Shown here in pieces: positions 1 through 11,290 of a stretch of 64,000 bases of DNA (the first letter of the stretch is position 1; every line of letters begins with the position of its first letter). A model generated the notes under the pieces. It had not been told where the DNA came from. It saw only the letters and a program-made list of their open reading frames with translations, and did not search any database. The position numbers were made by a program, and so were the translations under genes. Origin of the DNA: Blattamonas nauphoetae (taxonomy: Eukaryota; Preaxostyla; Oxymonadida); NCBI GenBank assembly GCA_033064195.1, contig JARBJD010000025.1, positions 186,001 through 250,000 of the forward strand, written 5' to 3'.

Positions 1-2
1 GG

Positions 3-629
3 ACGAAATCCATCCCCTTCGGTGATACTGCAATTATTTTCAATCTTTTCCATCACTTTCTGTCCGATATCACCATACTCAACCCCTCAATATCAACCTC
101 GCTATGATATTTCAATGAGTATCATGGAAAGAACATCTGCGACGCAGAGTTCGGGATTAAAATTAAAGAACTAAGACGACACACACCTCCTCGACCTATT
201 GAAACTTGCTCAGGCTTTGTAGAATACTTCACTCACATTGCTCAATCTAAAGACGCACGAAAGGTTAAGTTTGTTGATTTTCATCCGTTGTTTGCTTCGG
301 AATCTCCTGAAATACAATACGATGGTGTTACCACATTCCTATGTTTCACGATCGTGAACTATAGACTTTTTGCCAGTGTTTCGGCGTCAATTCAAGCAAA
401 AAGTTGGCTTCAGCTCCCATTCAAGTTTTTAAATGTTCACTACGACTTTGAGATCAAGACTTGGCATCAGGAATCAGTTTCCTTTCGTCAGAGGACTTCT
501 CCTGAAAAACAAGCTAAAGTCCGATCAAGGAAAAGCATGATCATCAGAGGATCCTGCCTGACCGAGAACCAATATGTATTTGGGTGCGAAGTGTCTCTTT
601 TTTTCATTTGTTCACTTTCGTTTGAATAG
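3..629 (+). pseudogene. Remnant of a DDE-type transposase, C-terminal part
   Basis: Frame 3 stays coding-like from the left edge to a stop at 629, apart from one in-frame TGA at 105-107. Just after that stop it reads YFNEYHGKNICDAEFG. An HGK-x-x-CD-x-x-G motif of this kind is familiar to me from the C-terminal end of several eukaryotic DDE transposase families. The next stretch (IKELRRHTPPRPIET, then FVEYFTHIAQ) also looks like protein. The start lies outside the window. I cannot name the superfamily, and no terminal repeats were found. The last 60 codons look random, so the true end may be earlier. Confidence 0.33.
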
Positions 630-2880
630 GGCGAATCACTTTCAATGTGATCCCCTCCTTCCATCGTAGAGAGGACGATTGAGAGCGATCAACCACCTCT
701 GTCTCAGCGTCGGACACGTCGAGTGATGAATCCACAAAAAAAGGATGATAGTGTCTTCGTTCTTGGTTTGGAGATCAGACCCCTGGATCAAGAGGAAAAA
801 ATGGCCGGAGTTTGATTTGGACGAGATTGTGTCGATGATTCTGAGTTGGGAGGACGAGACTCAAATTGAACAAGTGCGGAGACTCCAGGCTTTCACGACC
901 AAACACGCGCTTCAAACAATCCCCCAGCCACAATCTGCCTCATTCTAGGTTGCAGCGAATCAACTGGCAGCAAATCAAAGCACGGAAACTACTATCATAA
1001 AATCGAAGAAAAGATAAACACTGTTCTGTCGAGACAGGATGAAGAGCTCCTCCTCAAAACGATCGAAGCTGACAGTCTGAAAGGGAAGAGATGGATTCCA
1101 AGCGAGATACATCAATTTGGGAAGACTCATTCTTCGAAAGACAAAAATAATAAGTCATGGGCAAACTAATTTGTTTCCAGGCTCAAGTCGAGAATCTGTT
1201 TCCTGTCAGCACAGCCAATGTCCAACACGCGGATGAGCCTCACTACTGGATCAATCAAAGCCTTTTTCACAACAATGGCTCAAGTCCTCCAAAACATCCA
1301 TCCTCTTCTCTTCAAAAACGCTGACGAGATGGGCTACCAGCAGAAACAAGACGCATTCAAACATTCTCTGATTGGATCAGTAAAGTCATAGGATTGACCA
1401 CTTCATTATCCAGTTGATCTATCTGAAAGGCGATTCAACCCATTGATTCAGTCTCCACATCTCATATTCTCCCAAACCAGATCCAGGTGTGTCTTCTTTC
1501 TCCACTTCAAATATCACTTTCAGATTGTGTTTTGTTGATGACATCTTTGAACATTTTGAGACAAATGGGAGATTCTTTTTGAAAAGACTCGACACACATA
1601 TGGTGGTCCCTTAATTTCAATTGTTCTCCAATTCCTGTTTAGCTCTTCAACAGACTTGAGAGAGGTGATATTTAGTCACACTGTTGGTTTCAAAACACTT
1701 CAAAAAACTGATCATCAGGGAAAAACCTTTCATTTGTCAGATTAAAGTGCATTTGTCAGATTCTAACCGAACCGAGAAATACCATTCTCTCATTCTGTTG
1801 GAAAAAATCAATGCGATCGTACATTCACAACTTTCACTCACCATCTCCAGACGCGACGGCCATTCAAAAGTGGAGAAGATCCACTGGGACTCCAATCATT
1901 CTTCGAATATCAGACTTCCACATTAAAGTCAACGAAACTCCTTTTTATTTTAACTTCTATTTAAAAAGTGTCTTTGTATTGGGAACAATTCAAATAAGCT
2001 GGGATCAATGAAGATTGAACCGATGGGATCAAAACCAGAACCCTGTTGATGATTATCGAGGAACTAATGAGAAAACAGAACATGATGAAAGGAGAGAATT
2101 GCTACTCTCCGAGAATTGGCACAATCAGAATACCGTGGAATGATTCGTACGGAGCGAGTTCTTCGTGTCGAAAGAACCTTCAAGGTGAAGAAATGATTCT
2201 TCACTCCATCCAACTGATGAACATGTCCTTGAAACGACTCCAAGATATAGTACACTGTTTATTGCTGCTGGCGAACATGTCCGCTTAGAACGAGGTTCCA
2301 TTCTTCCTTGAACTTTTCGAGGACTCAAGCAATGTGGCTCTCTGAGACAAAGTGAATCTGAACTGCATCCAAGCTGTAGGGAGTAAATCGTCCAGGTAAA
2401 CACACAATTACGTGCTGTAATTACTTTCGGAGTGATTTTACCGCGATCTTCATGACATCCGAGAAAGTCAGAGATGGCATTGACCAACTTCGCATGGTCG
2501 GGTAGGATTCAGATTTAGATCAGTGATGAATAGCATTCTCCCTTCAAGAATGAGAAAAACAACTTATCACGAATTGGCACTTTAAACCTATTCTTCAATA
2601 AAGTGCAACAAAAACAGAAATATCGTCAGAGAAATGCTCAAAAAAGCCCTCGAAAAGAACCAGTATACTGTAGCGACACTTGATGCATGTGAAATGATGA
2701 TGATGATAATGTTGTTCGTTTTGAAGTTGGTCAAGCTCTCAATTGCAGTCTACGCATCACCAGAGGATATTGAGTCAAGTAGAGAATCATCTCCTTCAGA
2801 TTCTGAGGCGAAATCGTCTGGCACTTGAGGGATCTCTAGGATCTCCTGAATTGTGGGAGGATCGTCCTGATCCTCGAAAT
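630..2880. other. No recognisable gene; decayed intergenic sequence
   Basis: Only short open frames occur here (for example 745-948 plus, 67 codons, and 2634-2828 plus), without a recognisable domain. Their composition does not stand out from the AT-richer background. They may be exons or scraps of old transposons. I see no terminal repeats, tandem arrays or RNA genes in this stretch. Confidence 0.4.
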
Positions 2881-2883
2881 CGG

Positions 2884-3321
2884 TCAGATGCATGACATGA
2901 AAGTCTGGTGTTGGAGTGTAAGGAATTGAATGAGTTTATTCTTGGATAATTGAAATGAACGACCATTTCTAGGGAAGAAGCGCCTCCTATGGCTCCATAG
3001 TCTTTCGACTGTATTTGTACACCTGTCTGTTGTAGGATCTCTAATTATTGTGCTGTGATTCACTGTTGTGTGTGAACCCTTCTTTGGTACAAAGACGACA
3101 AAATTGGGTCCAGCGCCTTCTCCTTCCTTTCTCTCCACTCCCCTAATCACCCAAATCTGTTCCTTTGCCCGACCTCTGTGATATTTTCGTTTACGATTCA
3201 ATACCTCGTCAATTTCGACAATTCTATTAGGACCGCCAATTGGATCTTGATTTCGATTCCACTTCTCTGTGCAAGTGGCAGAAATATGACTGCGCCAAAA
3301 ACCAATCGAATTTGCAGTCAC
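2884..3321 (-). pseudogene. Merlin / IS1016-like (ISXO2 type) transposase remnant
   Basis: The 145-codon frame begins near a GGPNRIVEIDE motif, the first catalytic aspartate region of ISXO2-like transposases. It is followed by KRKYHRGR and WVIRGVER, then TVNHSTIIRDP and CTNTVERLWSHRRRFFPR, which is the final catalytic block with its conserved glutamate. This order is characteristic of the Merlin superfamily. The stretch that should hold the second catalytic aspartate is missing: FVVFVPKKG runs straight into the TVNHS block. The copy is therefore internally deleted and cannot be active. Parts upstream on the minus strand, up to about 3550, may belong to the same relic. No terminal inverted repeats were identified. 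Confidence 0.65.
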
Positions 3322-3649
3322 ACAAAATGGATTCTAAAACCAGGTAATAGTGTCAGTTTCGGAGAGGAAAAGCCTTGTCGGAATATTTGTCACCGACTCA
3401 CTCCACAAATTGGCATGCGAACACGTTCGGAAAGGGAGGCACTCGAGATGATCACTATGACATCCCCCACTGTCAAAGAGTCGTCTCTCTGAATAAGACG
3501 AGGGAATCTTCATGGGTTTTATTGTGGACTCTTCAGAATAGAGTTGCAAATCCGTCTGTGATCGCGACCATGACTAAATGATCGCGCACATGACATTTCC
3601 GGCACTTCACTTTTAGGATTTTTCAATAGCTATTGTTTATCGAAGATCA

Positions 3650-4770
3650 ATGGAAAGTTATTGGATACACAAGAAGAAGGATATCCACGTGAGATGCAAG
3701 GAGAAGTTTGGAACCGTGCTTGGAGGTCGGGCATTCACACAACTGTCAAAAAAACGACTGTCAACGCATTCGGAGTGTCTTCTCTTCGCCTTTGATCATT
3801 GGCCCAAGTTCTACCTGGGGAAGTCATTCGTCAAAGACATCGCATACATTTTCCGATCGTAGACTGACCGACGAGCAAGAACTCGAGGTCGTTCAGGAAA
3901 TACTAACTCAAGCTGAACACCATCGACCAATTGGTAGGACTGGAATCATAAAGTTCGAGGTCGCGACTACAAAAGAGGATCATAAAGAAATATAAGAAAC
4001 GACTTCAAGACTCCATTGTGGGAGTCCATCCCAGGCTGATATTTAATTGCGATGAGAGTCTCCTCAAGAAGGCTGGATCAGTTGCCACGAAGAAAGTCAT
4101 CGTTAAAAAAGATGCTGCACCGCCTCGATACAAGAATTGCACGAGCAAAAAAGTTACTGGAATATTAGCGTGCATACCATTCCAAGGAAAACCGGTTAAG
4201 CCGTTGATTGTTCTCAAGGCGAACAAACTTGACGAGAAAGTCGTCCAAGAAGTTAAGAAGGGGAATATTGACGCCGTTACAAGTGTGAGCCAGAGCGGAT
4301 TGATCCAGGCGGATCAATACCAGAACTGGATCACCGATATTTTCATTCCACACGTCCAGAAGGTGCGGGTCCAGCAAACCCTTCTTGAAAATACAGCCGT
4401 CCTCCTGGCTGACAATCTAGAAATACATAAGGCGGAGAAGATCAAACAAAACCTTGCTATAAACAACATAGTATTGTTCACTTTCCCCCCGGCGTCTTCT
4501 CATCTCACCCAACCATGCGACCAGCTCACATTTACGGCACTGAAACAAATTGAAAGAAAGGACAATGAAATCCTGAATGCGACAACTCAAACGAATCGAT
4601 TCAGCGAAACTGCTCTTACCCTTGCAAGTTGCACAGACGAAAAGAAGAACCGCCTGGCGTTCATGGATGCTGGCTTCGCGATCAAGGATGTGAAAGGCAA
4701 ACGGACAGTAATCCTCAACGAAGAGGTGTTTTCCGAGATGGAAACGCACTGTGTTCCCGACGATCAATAA
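3650..4770 (+). pseudogene. pogo/Tigger-like DDE transposase, probably decayed at its N-terminus
   Basis: The open frame 4018-4770 (250 codons) carries a complete DDE_1 catalytic triad: FNCDES (D12), LLADN (D132) and LTQPCDQ (D168). The last two are separated by 35 residues, as in pogo-type elements of the Tc1/mariner superfamily. Upstream, a frame ending at 3995 contains LTDEQELEVVQEIL, which resembles the start of a CENP-B-type helix-turn-helix domain. It is in another frame and is preceded by a further short overlapping frame (3650-3862). Either introns or frameshifts separate these parts; I favour decay because the joins lack clear splice sites. The product would cut and paste its own element at TA sites. 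I could not find the terminal repeats. Confidence 0.7.
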
Positions 4771-5075
4771 ACACAAAAAGAAAGAAACGAGGATGATCAC
4801 AACCCGTCATTTGGTTTTGTCAATCGACTCCAATATCCCGCTCGATGGGTCCCGAAATATAAACAGTAAGGAGGTGCATTTATTTGATCTTTTCTCACAT
4901 TCCACAGGATTTCTCGATTCAGAAACGTTGTACGAAAGGAAGACGGATGAAATGAGAGTGTCGAAATGTCATCAAGGTGATCATCATGACACATTGGGGA
5001 TCCCCAACGGAATGTCAAATTGTTGACACCTCAGGTCGAGATGGTTGACTTCTAATGACGACACTGATTGATAAA

Positions 5076-5273
5076 GGGTGGACCACAAGTCCTCGAACCC
5101 CCGCTCCTGGTCCCGACTAAGTTTCAAATCATTTCAAAAAAATGAAGTTGTTGAATAATCGATCTGGAAAAGGCCTACACAATAATCAATCTGCAAACTG
5201 TCCCACAACGGGACAGCACCATCATTGATATTCCGTCCCATTCCCGAGTCCGAGTACTTGAGGTCCACCCTGT
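5076..5273. mobile_element. Short mariner-like MITE (~200 bp)
   Basis: The left end AAGGGTGGACCACAAGTCC and the inverted right end (ACTTGAGGTCCACCCTG on the plus strand) match over about 24 bp with a few changes. Each is followed outward by TA (5074-5075 and 5274-5275), the target duplication of Tc1/mariner elements. The interior has no reading frame. It abuts the next inverted-repeat element. Confidence 0.5.
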
Positions 5274-5275
5274 AT

Positions 5276-5805
5276 GTTATTTACCCGGTCTGTGTCAACA
5301 ACCCGGAACCTGGGGTCAAAACAAACCAGATTGGTCAAACTAGGAAATACATTTTTATTTGAGAATTCAACTCCCTGGGGAATCGGAGAAAAACTAATAA
5401 TACTATATCCAGCAAGAATGCATCCATTTTTCAAACTTATTCTGCTTAAATCTCCACAACCAGATCTCCGTTTAAAACCTAATAGGGCATTTTGATTGTG
5501 AATATATCGAAAACAGACTCACAAAATCCCCATCATCTTTTCTCACTTTTTGTCCAAAAATTCTTTTCATCAAAAAAGACGCTTCTGTGGACTATTTCAT
5601 CACAATTGATCCGCAGATTGTTGACATATGATTTGGACACACTACAAAAAGGGCCACAAACGAGGTATTTTAAGGATTTCTCCGATTCGCCAATATTGTA
5701 AATTGTCTAATTTCTTTTTTCTATGTTTGACCAGAATGGTTGGTTTTGACCCCAGGTTCCGGGTTGGTGACACGGACCGGGTTAATGACACATCTATAAG
5801 TGAGT
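5276..5805. mobile_element. Inverted-repeat element with GTGTCA-rich ends (~530 bp)
   Basis: The arms 5281-5345 and 5723-5783 are inverted copies sharing the blocks CCCGGAACCTGGGGTCAAAA and TTGGTCAAAC. Further out lie repeated GTGTCA/ACCCGG motifs. The interior is AT-rich and lacks a plausible gene. The ends resemble those of the element at 58490-59096 (TATAG-TGTGTCA outer tip, double GTGTCACCAA motif, GGTCAAACTA inner motif), so both probably belong to one non-autonomous family. The exact tips are uncertain by several bases. Confidence 0.5.
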
Positions 5806-6370
5806 TGGTGAGGACTCTGGTGGCAATCAACTCCGGCGACACGACAGCGATCAGCCGGTATGGTGATGCGACAGACTCCCAAACCTTCAGCTCCCACTCC
5901 TTGAGATAGTAGTCCGTGAAGTGGCCCATTGGTCCTTTCAATCGCACGAAGGGGCAGCAAGCCACCCCGATCTTCGTCCAGGCACCTTCAACCAATTTTT
6001 ACAATCGCGACCACTTCTAACAGATGTCAGTGGCATATTCACATCAGATTGTGATAAGCAGCGGGATAGTATTATCTAGATGAGGCTTATCATTGATCCA
6101 CAAATTGCCCATTGAATGTGGACAACGTATTCCAATGCAAAGACAACAACTCTTATCATGACCCTAGTAACATTCAAAAATTCATCTACTCGTTGTGGAA
6201 GAGAGCTGGAACTCACTTTCTTCTATTCTAGTGATGTTGAGCTCTCAAGAAATCTTCTTCGATAAAACTCATGAACCTTCGCACTTCAGATAAGCGAGGA
6301 GTAATAAGAAACTGCGAAAAAGGAAACAGACTTAGCAGAGCCATCCTCCTCTAATGATAAAATGTCACAG
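5806..6370. other. No recognisable gene; contains a dispersed coding-like repeat
   Basis: Bases 5845-5990 read on the minus strand give a peptide around KGPMGHFTDYYLKEWELKVW. A related sequence recurs at 28274-28335, 28519-28595 and 33345-33437. The rest of this stretch holds nothing I can support. Confidence 0.3.
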
Positions 6371-6698
6371 ATTCGTCACCATTCACAGTAAATCTCACAT
6401 TTCGACGAATTCGGAACACGTCTAAAGTGGGGGAGTGAAAAGGTGATACTAGAACATAGACACCTCTTCCCAACTCTTTCAATCACAGTGGTTGGGAATT
6501 GTCGACGAAGAGTGAGGCGCATGTTCCGAAACAGTTCTACAAGAAGAGAACGAATTATAGCAAGTGATCGGATATCTATCAAACGTGTCATACACAGATG
6601 CGAACCGACATTGTTTTAGCATGGAAGGTACGGAGGGGGAATTTTCACCGATAATCGATTGGCGACTGATTCTATTTTTTGGTTCGAATTGGCTTCGT

Positions 6699-7163
6699 TT
6701 ATGAGTTATGCAGGATGAAGCCCGACGTTGACATTTCCATGTTTGCCATCGGATGCAGGTACTCGGACAATGCAGGGATTGATTCTGGATGATCTTTCTT
6801 AAATTCAATGTACAATGCTCTTTTTGTTCCTCGATACATTCTTCTTTCCCATCTCCATTCCCTCGCCAGGGCTGGGTTGAATCTTTCTACAAGAAATCCT
6901 TGCTGCGCTTCAAAATGGAGACGGAACGATTCTGTCCAAGCTCGGAAGGTTGATTTTGGTTTGACAATCTGCGCTTTGCATGTTTCTGTGGTGTTGACAT
7001 CGATCCATTCGAAGAGAGTCAAAAAAGCTTCGGACTGATATTTCTTTGTCCCAGGAGGTTTCGGTTTTGCATATGCCTGATAGTCTTTTGTTTTTGCTCG
7101 GTTCTGAGCCTGTCTGACACTGTTGGCAGTAACATCAAAACCGACATTCTTGAGATCACCCAA
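6699..7163 (-). CDS. Unrecognised open frame, possibly part of a transposase
   Basis: The frame has 154 codons with protein-like composition: aromatic and charged residues alternate (FRAWTESFRLHFEAQQGF, then REWRWERRMYRGTKRALYIE). I do not recognise the domain. It overlaps other short minus-strand frames at its 3' side (6376-6591, 6479-6808), which suggests exons or decay. It sits among transposon remnants, so transposon origin is possible but unproven. The start is chosen as the first ATG. Confidence 0.3.
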   Translation of the reverse strand: MGDLKNVGFDVTANSVRQAQNRAKTKDYQAYAKPKPPGTKKYQSEAFLTLFEWIDVNTTETCKAQIVKPKSTFRAWTESFRLHFEAQQGFLVERFNPALAREWRWERRMYRGTKRALYIEFKKDHPESIPALSEYLHPMANMEMSTSGFILHNS

Positions 7164-7348
7164 ACTAAACGACTGAACAAGCGTTTCTAAAAATCGGGTC
7201 CATAGTTGTTTTGCCCCATGCTGTTTTTCTCAATATATGATGGAAAATCAATTCATATTGTTCATTTCACCCATAATTTGTGCCGTCCGAAATGCCAGAC
7301 GAAAATGTCACATGTACCTTTGACCGATATTCTGATGTGTTTAGTTCC

Positions 7349-7515
7349 AAAAAGTGTGCAAAAGTGGCCGGAAAATTGAACGGTGTTTGAGTTCGATCAT
7401 GACTTATCTTCAAAAAGAGACATGTTTACTGACTACGGAGCAGGAAAATGGTAATTCGGCAAAAAATCATTGTTTTGAACGCACCATCGTGTATTGCAAC
7501 ATTTCAGTGAGAATC
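7349..7515 (+). repeat. Dispersed non-coding repeat, copy 1
   Basis: This stretch aligns with 24638-24807. Both share AAAAAGTGTGCAAAAGTG, then after a variable middle GGTAATT-GGCAAAAAAT, GACGCACCAT and a closing TTTCA-GAGAATC. The second copy ends at the internal inverted junction of the 23951-25909 element, so this copy may be a relic of the same element type. Confidence 0.45.
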
Positions 7516-8016
7516 ACATCTCCATTTCACAAACTCTAAGGATGGGATCTTCGCATCCGTTTCCGGCGAGATCCCTCGTGACAAATGGCTGAAACTGAAT
7601 TCAAACAGTGTTATCGCATGTATCAAGCCAACTCCTGTCTCATCGAAAAAATCGAGGAAGGAATTGAATCATTTACCTTTTCTCATACGGTATTCTCCAA
7701 TACAAATAATTCCTTAGATGATTCTGGAATCGACGAGACTCATGTACCAGTTGATTCTAGTGAACGGAAAACGAAAAAAAGCACGAAAGCAGAACAGGCG
7801 GAGAGGAGTCTCCCGATCAAATGAGGATTGGGAGATAAGCAGTGAACCTGATGATTCTTCAGACGACATCAACACGTTTAAAAAAACTATATGTCAGTGT
7901 TGTTCAGTAATAATCCTCCAACTTTCTGAAATAACCAATAAAAACAAGTTATAATTGTCTACGAAGAACAGGGGTACGTCGTAAAAAATCACCCAGATCA
8001 AGCCCACACAAGATTG
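7516..8016 (+). other. Short unassigned frames, no recognised gene
   Basis: Two overlapping plus-strand frames, 7585-7824 and 7718-7954, are acidic and serine-rich and end just before the pogo-type element. Nothing in them is recognisable. They could be an exon of a gene cut by the element that starts at 8017. Confidence 0.2.
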
Positions 8017-8221
8017 CTACTATTGTTCATCAACCCCCAACATTCTTAAACCCACAACATTTTGAGAATGTGTCAGTTTTGTTCTCTCATTTTCTGCCTT
8101 ATGCCTTCTCATTTCATTTTGTTCTTTCTCTCATCCCTTCTTTTCACAATATTAATCAGGTTTGAGTCAAAAAACAGAAGAAAACTAAAAAGTCTTCCCT
8201 GAACGAAGTGATCTTCCCATT
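8017..8221. repeat. Left terminal inverted repeat of the pogo-type element
   Basis: It pairs with 9979-10182 over its whole length. It begins CTACTATTGTTCATCAACCC and ends near GAAGTGATCTTCCCAT. Long, unbroken arms of this size are unusual for pogo elements, which commonly have short ends. Confidence 0.85.
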
Positions 8222-8285
8222 TTGTCATTTGTCTGCATCCTCCTGAGTAGTCCCTTGTATGACTTCCGTTTTGGTTTTGTTGCAT

Positions 8286-9809
8286 TCATTTTTGGTTTTT
8301 GAGCTGGGAGAGCCTGTTTTTTTCCTTCTCTTTCTTTCTTCTCAAGGTTTTTGGCGTGCATTTTCGGATTCCCAACTTCACGTTTGGAATTTTCTTCCTT
8401 TCACGCTTGGTCGCTCTTTCTTTGATCTCGTTTTCTTTTTTTTTCTTCTCAGAAATGTACTCCTGTGTCGTCAAGAGGATTCCAGATTTCACTACTGGCT
8501 GAACCGATGCAAATGATGCATTTGCAAACTTCTGAATTGTTGACTGAGATTGGTTTTCGGAATCATTTTCTTGCTTTGGAAGTCTGTCGAGAAGTGGTCT
8601 CGAATCTAGTGGCTGAATTCCACACCTTCTAAATGCTGCTTCGATGACTGTTCGTCTGAATGCGGTTTGAATTGCATTTGGAAGCGCTCTCGTAATTGCC
8701 TGACGATGCCCAACTTGTGTGAATGGGTGTGGAATAGAGTAAGACGATGAGTAGCTTCTTTGAGATTCTGAAAAATTCTGATCGTCGAGTGGCTGAGTGA
8801 GGTTGGTGGTATTGGGTGGCAACGTGAGGATGTGGATTTGATTTTGGAGAGCTAGTTGAGAGACGGAAGATGAGAGGTGTGACGAACAATTGTCCATAAT
8901 GAACAATGCCCACTGACCGGTTTGATTTGCCTTCTTTCTCTTCTTAATGATTGCTGGTTGGATCCAAGTTGTCCACAATTGATGAAATAGATCTGAGTGG
9001 ACACCACTGTCTCCCTGACAAAGCACCTTAATTCCAAACGTCTCCAACTCGATAAATTCAACCGGTATAGTTTTCATTGGATACATTAGTCTTGGCTTGA
9101 AATATGATCCGTCAGCACACACGCATGCAACAAGAGTGAAGTTGCTCACTCTTGTATTTTTCCGAAGGAGGGGAGGAGGATCGTTGATGCGATGGATAAT
9201 TGATTGTTGCGAATGTTTTACTTCGCTAAATCCAGTTTCATCACAGTTAAAAATCAGGTTTTTCTGGATTTTGTTTATTATGATGATGTCTGAAAGTTGT
9301 TTGTGCCATTCCATCATATTTGTTTCGTTTGCAGCAGCTGTTTTGCGGAATCCATCCGTTTCGGAACAGAATAGTCAAGGTTGGGGTGATTGGAAACATG
9401 ATTGTGTGTCCAGTTTGGTGCAATCTGTATCTGCCTCGTCACTTCGTTTGGAGACGAGGAAAGAACATCTTCAAGCTGTATGATTCCAATGAACGAAAGA
9501 AACGTGAGATACCTTGGAATGTGCTTCTTTAACAGTGATGCATTTACTCGCATCGACTTGTTTTTGCAGCCAAGATTCAAATAGTGCCAACTCGGCCTGA
9601 GGGATTGCAGAAGGTCGTCCATTCTTCTGGATTTGCTTCCTTGATCGAAACATGGTTCGAGCTCGTGAGATTGTATCTGATCTCAAATGAGTAATTTCTT
9701 GAATCACTCCCCGCTCGACTTTGGTTTTTTGTTCGAGAATGAGCAAGGCAAGAAGGGGATTCATCGTCGTATATGGTTGCTTTTGAAGTTTCAATCTGAT
9801 TTCAATCAA
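8286..9809 (-). CDS. pogo-like transposase, in three overlapping frames
   Basis: The largest frame (8286-9317, 343 codons) holds the DDE catalytic domain: FNCDETGF (D26), IMDNCSSH (D142) and LTQPLDDQ (D178), with 35 residues between the last two. Upstream, 9471-9809 encodes a basic, helix-rich segment with GRPSAIPQAEL, as expected of an N-terminal DNA-binding helix-turn-helix. 9314-9622 bridges the two in a third frame, and its stop overlaps the start of the catalytic frame. The tail after D178 is lysine- and glutamate-rich. Because the terminal repeats look identical, these frame changes may be short introns or one or two fresh frameshifts. The protein should bind the terminal repeats and catalyse cut-and-paste transposition in the nucleus. 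Confidence 0.75.
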
Positions 9810-9978
9810 ATTTTGTTTCCACCTTGCGGAGTGATGAACAGGTTTTCTGTTTCGGGACAGATTTGATCTCTATGGGTGACATATTGAAGCAATCAAAACA
9901 GCAGACAACATACAGCACGTGTAGTGATTCCCATCGCAATTCTTGAAGCTTGGGGACGGAATTTTGGTTCGCAAAATA

Positions 9979-10182
9979 ATGGGAAGATCACTTCGTTCAG
10001 GGAAGACTTTTTAGTTTTCTTCTGTTTTTTGACTCAAACCTGATTAATATTGTGAAAAGAAGGGATGAGAGAAAGAACAAAATGAAATGAGAAGGCATAA
10101 GGCAGAAAATGAGAGAACAAAACTGACACATTCTCAAAATGTTGTGGGTTTAAGAATGTTGGGGGTTGATGAACAATAGTAG
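9979..10182. repeat. Right terminal inverted repeat of the pogo-type element
   Basis: This is the reverse complement of 8017-8221, with no mismatch seen. It ends GGTTGATGAACAATAGTAG. Confidence 0.85.
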
Positions 10183-10193
10183 TTGGATTTGTA

Positions 10194-10717
10194 CAGGTAT
10201 GTAAATTTCAACTTGCCCCTCAATTTTCTCGGTCAGCTTCGGTCTGTTGTTGTTTTAACCTTCATTTCACCATTTACAGTTGTCTTCTTCATGTTTTTGC
10301 ATATTTCCGAAACAATGGTTTCTCATGAACTTGGGAAGGTGTGGTCTCCCAGGTTCGTACGAAAAATCACCATTTTCGAGATCTTCTTAAATCCTGCGAA
10401 TTGTGCGAATGCACGGAGCTTCTGCCCCGTGTAGCATTGTACACCATTCCAAACATTCTGCGGGGGTCTTGCCACTAATCCAAGAAGCCTCAATCAGAGT
10501 GCGATCGCGGATGATCACAGTGCGAGAAGGTGATTGATGCTGGTGGAGACTATTCCAAAGGGCGAGATCATCGTTCCCACTTCATGAGAAACCATTTTTT
10601 TCGGAAATTTGCAAAAACATGAGGAGAACAACGGTGAATGGTGAAATGAAGGTTAAAACGACGGCAGACCGATGCTCACCGAGAAAATTGAGGGGAAAGT
10701 TGAGATTTACATACCTG
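10194..10717. mobile_element. Fold-back element with ~145-bp arms
   Basis: Arm 10194-10342 and arm 10575-10717 are inverted copies at roughly 85 percent identity. They begin CAGGTATGTAAAT and share AACCTTCATTTCACCATT and ATGGTTTCTCATGAA. The loop between them has no credible gene. The CAGG tip recalls hAT ends, but I could not find an 8-bp target duplication; the left flank may have been changed when the pogo-type element landed ten bases away. Confidence 0.6.
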
Positions 10718-11290
10718 GCAAAGTTTTTATGATATGTCCATGTCATCCCCAGGCACTCCAGGGGACCTCTTAAACATTGATTTTTTGAAAAAGAGGAATA
10801 AATCAGGATTTAAGGTGAGGTGAAAATGAACATAGAGTTTTTTTCATCATAGATTCGGTTTTCACCCCTGGTCCAGACGTCTTGATGATGGATGTTGAAC
10901 GGAAATAGGGGGTGGAAACAGCTTTTATTCAATCCACGTCTTCAAGTCATTGATTGTTTTGCGATTTCGTCAAAGAGTTAAACGGTTTTAGGTGATGATC
11001 AACCCTTAAAAAAGTGGATGGACAACTCAAAGAAAATTGCCCACCTGTATTGTCTTTTGTTCCTCTCTAACACGCATGCTAATTCAGAAATGAATCATGA
11101 AAACACATAGAAGTGTCTACAAAATAACGAGGAAATGAAAAAGTGGTCCTGAGATTATTGTCGAGACTGTCTTCGAACAAAGATCGCAAACACCAATCGT
11201 GGGGATGATGTGTTGGTGGGACTTGGACAGAATATGGCATCGTATTCGATCTTTGATCTTGTGATGAAAGTATCAGGCATTGGATGTTTC
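10718..11290. other. No recognisable feature before the segmental duplication
   Basis: The sequence is AT-rich with no long frames. Homology with the second duplication copy begins near 11290-11307. Confidence 0.4.

Larger units (their letters stand above)
8017..10182 (-). mobile_element. pogo-type DNA transposon with long inverted ends
   Basis: The arms 8017-8221 and 9979-10182 are inverted copies of about 205 bp, and I found no mismatch on reading them through. The transposase lies between them on the minus strand. The tip reads CTACTATTGTTCATCAACC. The flanks share TTG directly outside the tips; alternatively the element begins at TTGTTCATC and the TA pairs inside the tips are the target duplication. 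Identical arms point to a recent insertion, although arm homogenisation is also possible. At 2.17 kb the size fits a compact pogo element. Confidence 0.85.
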
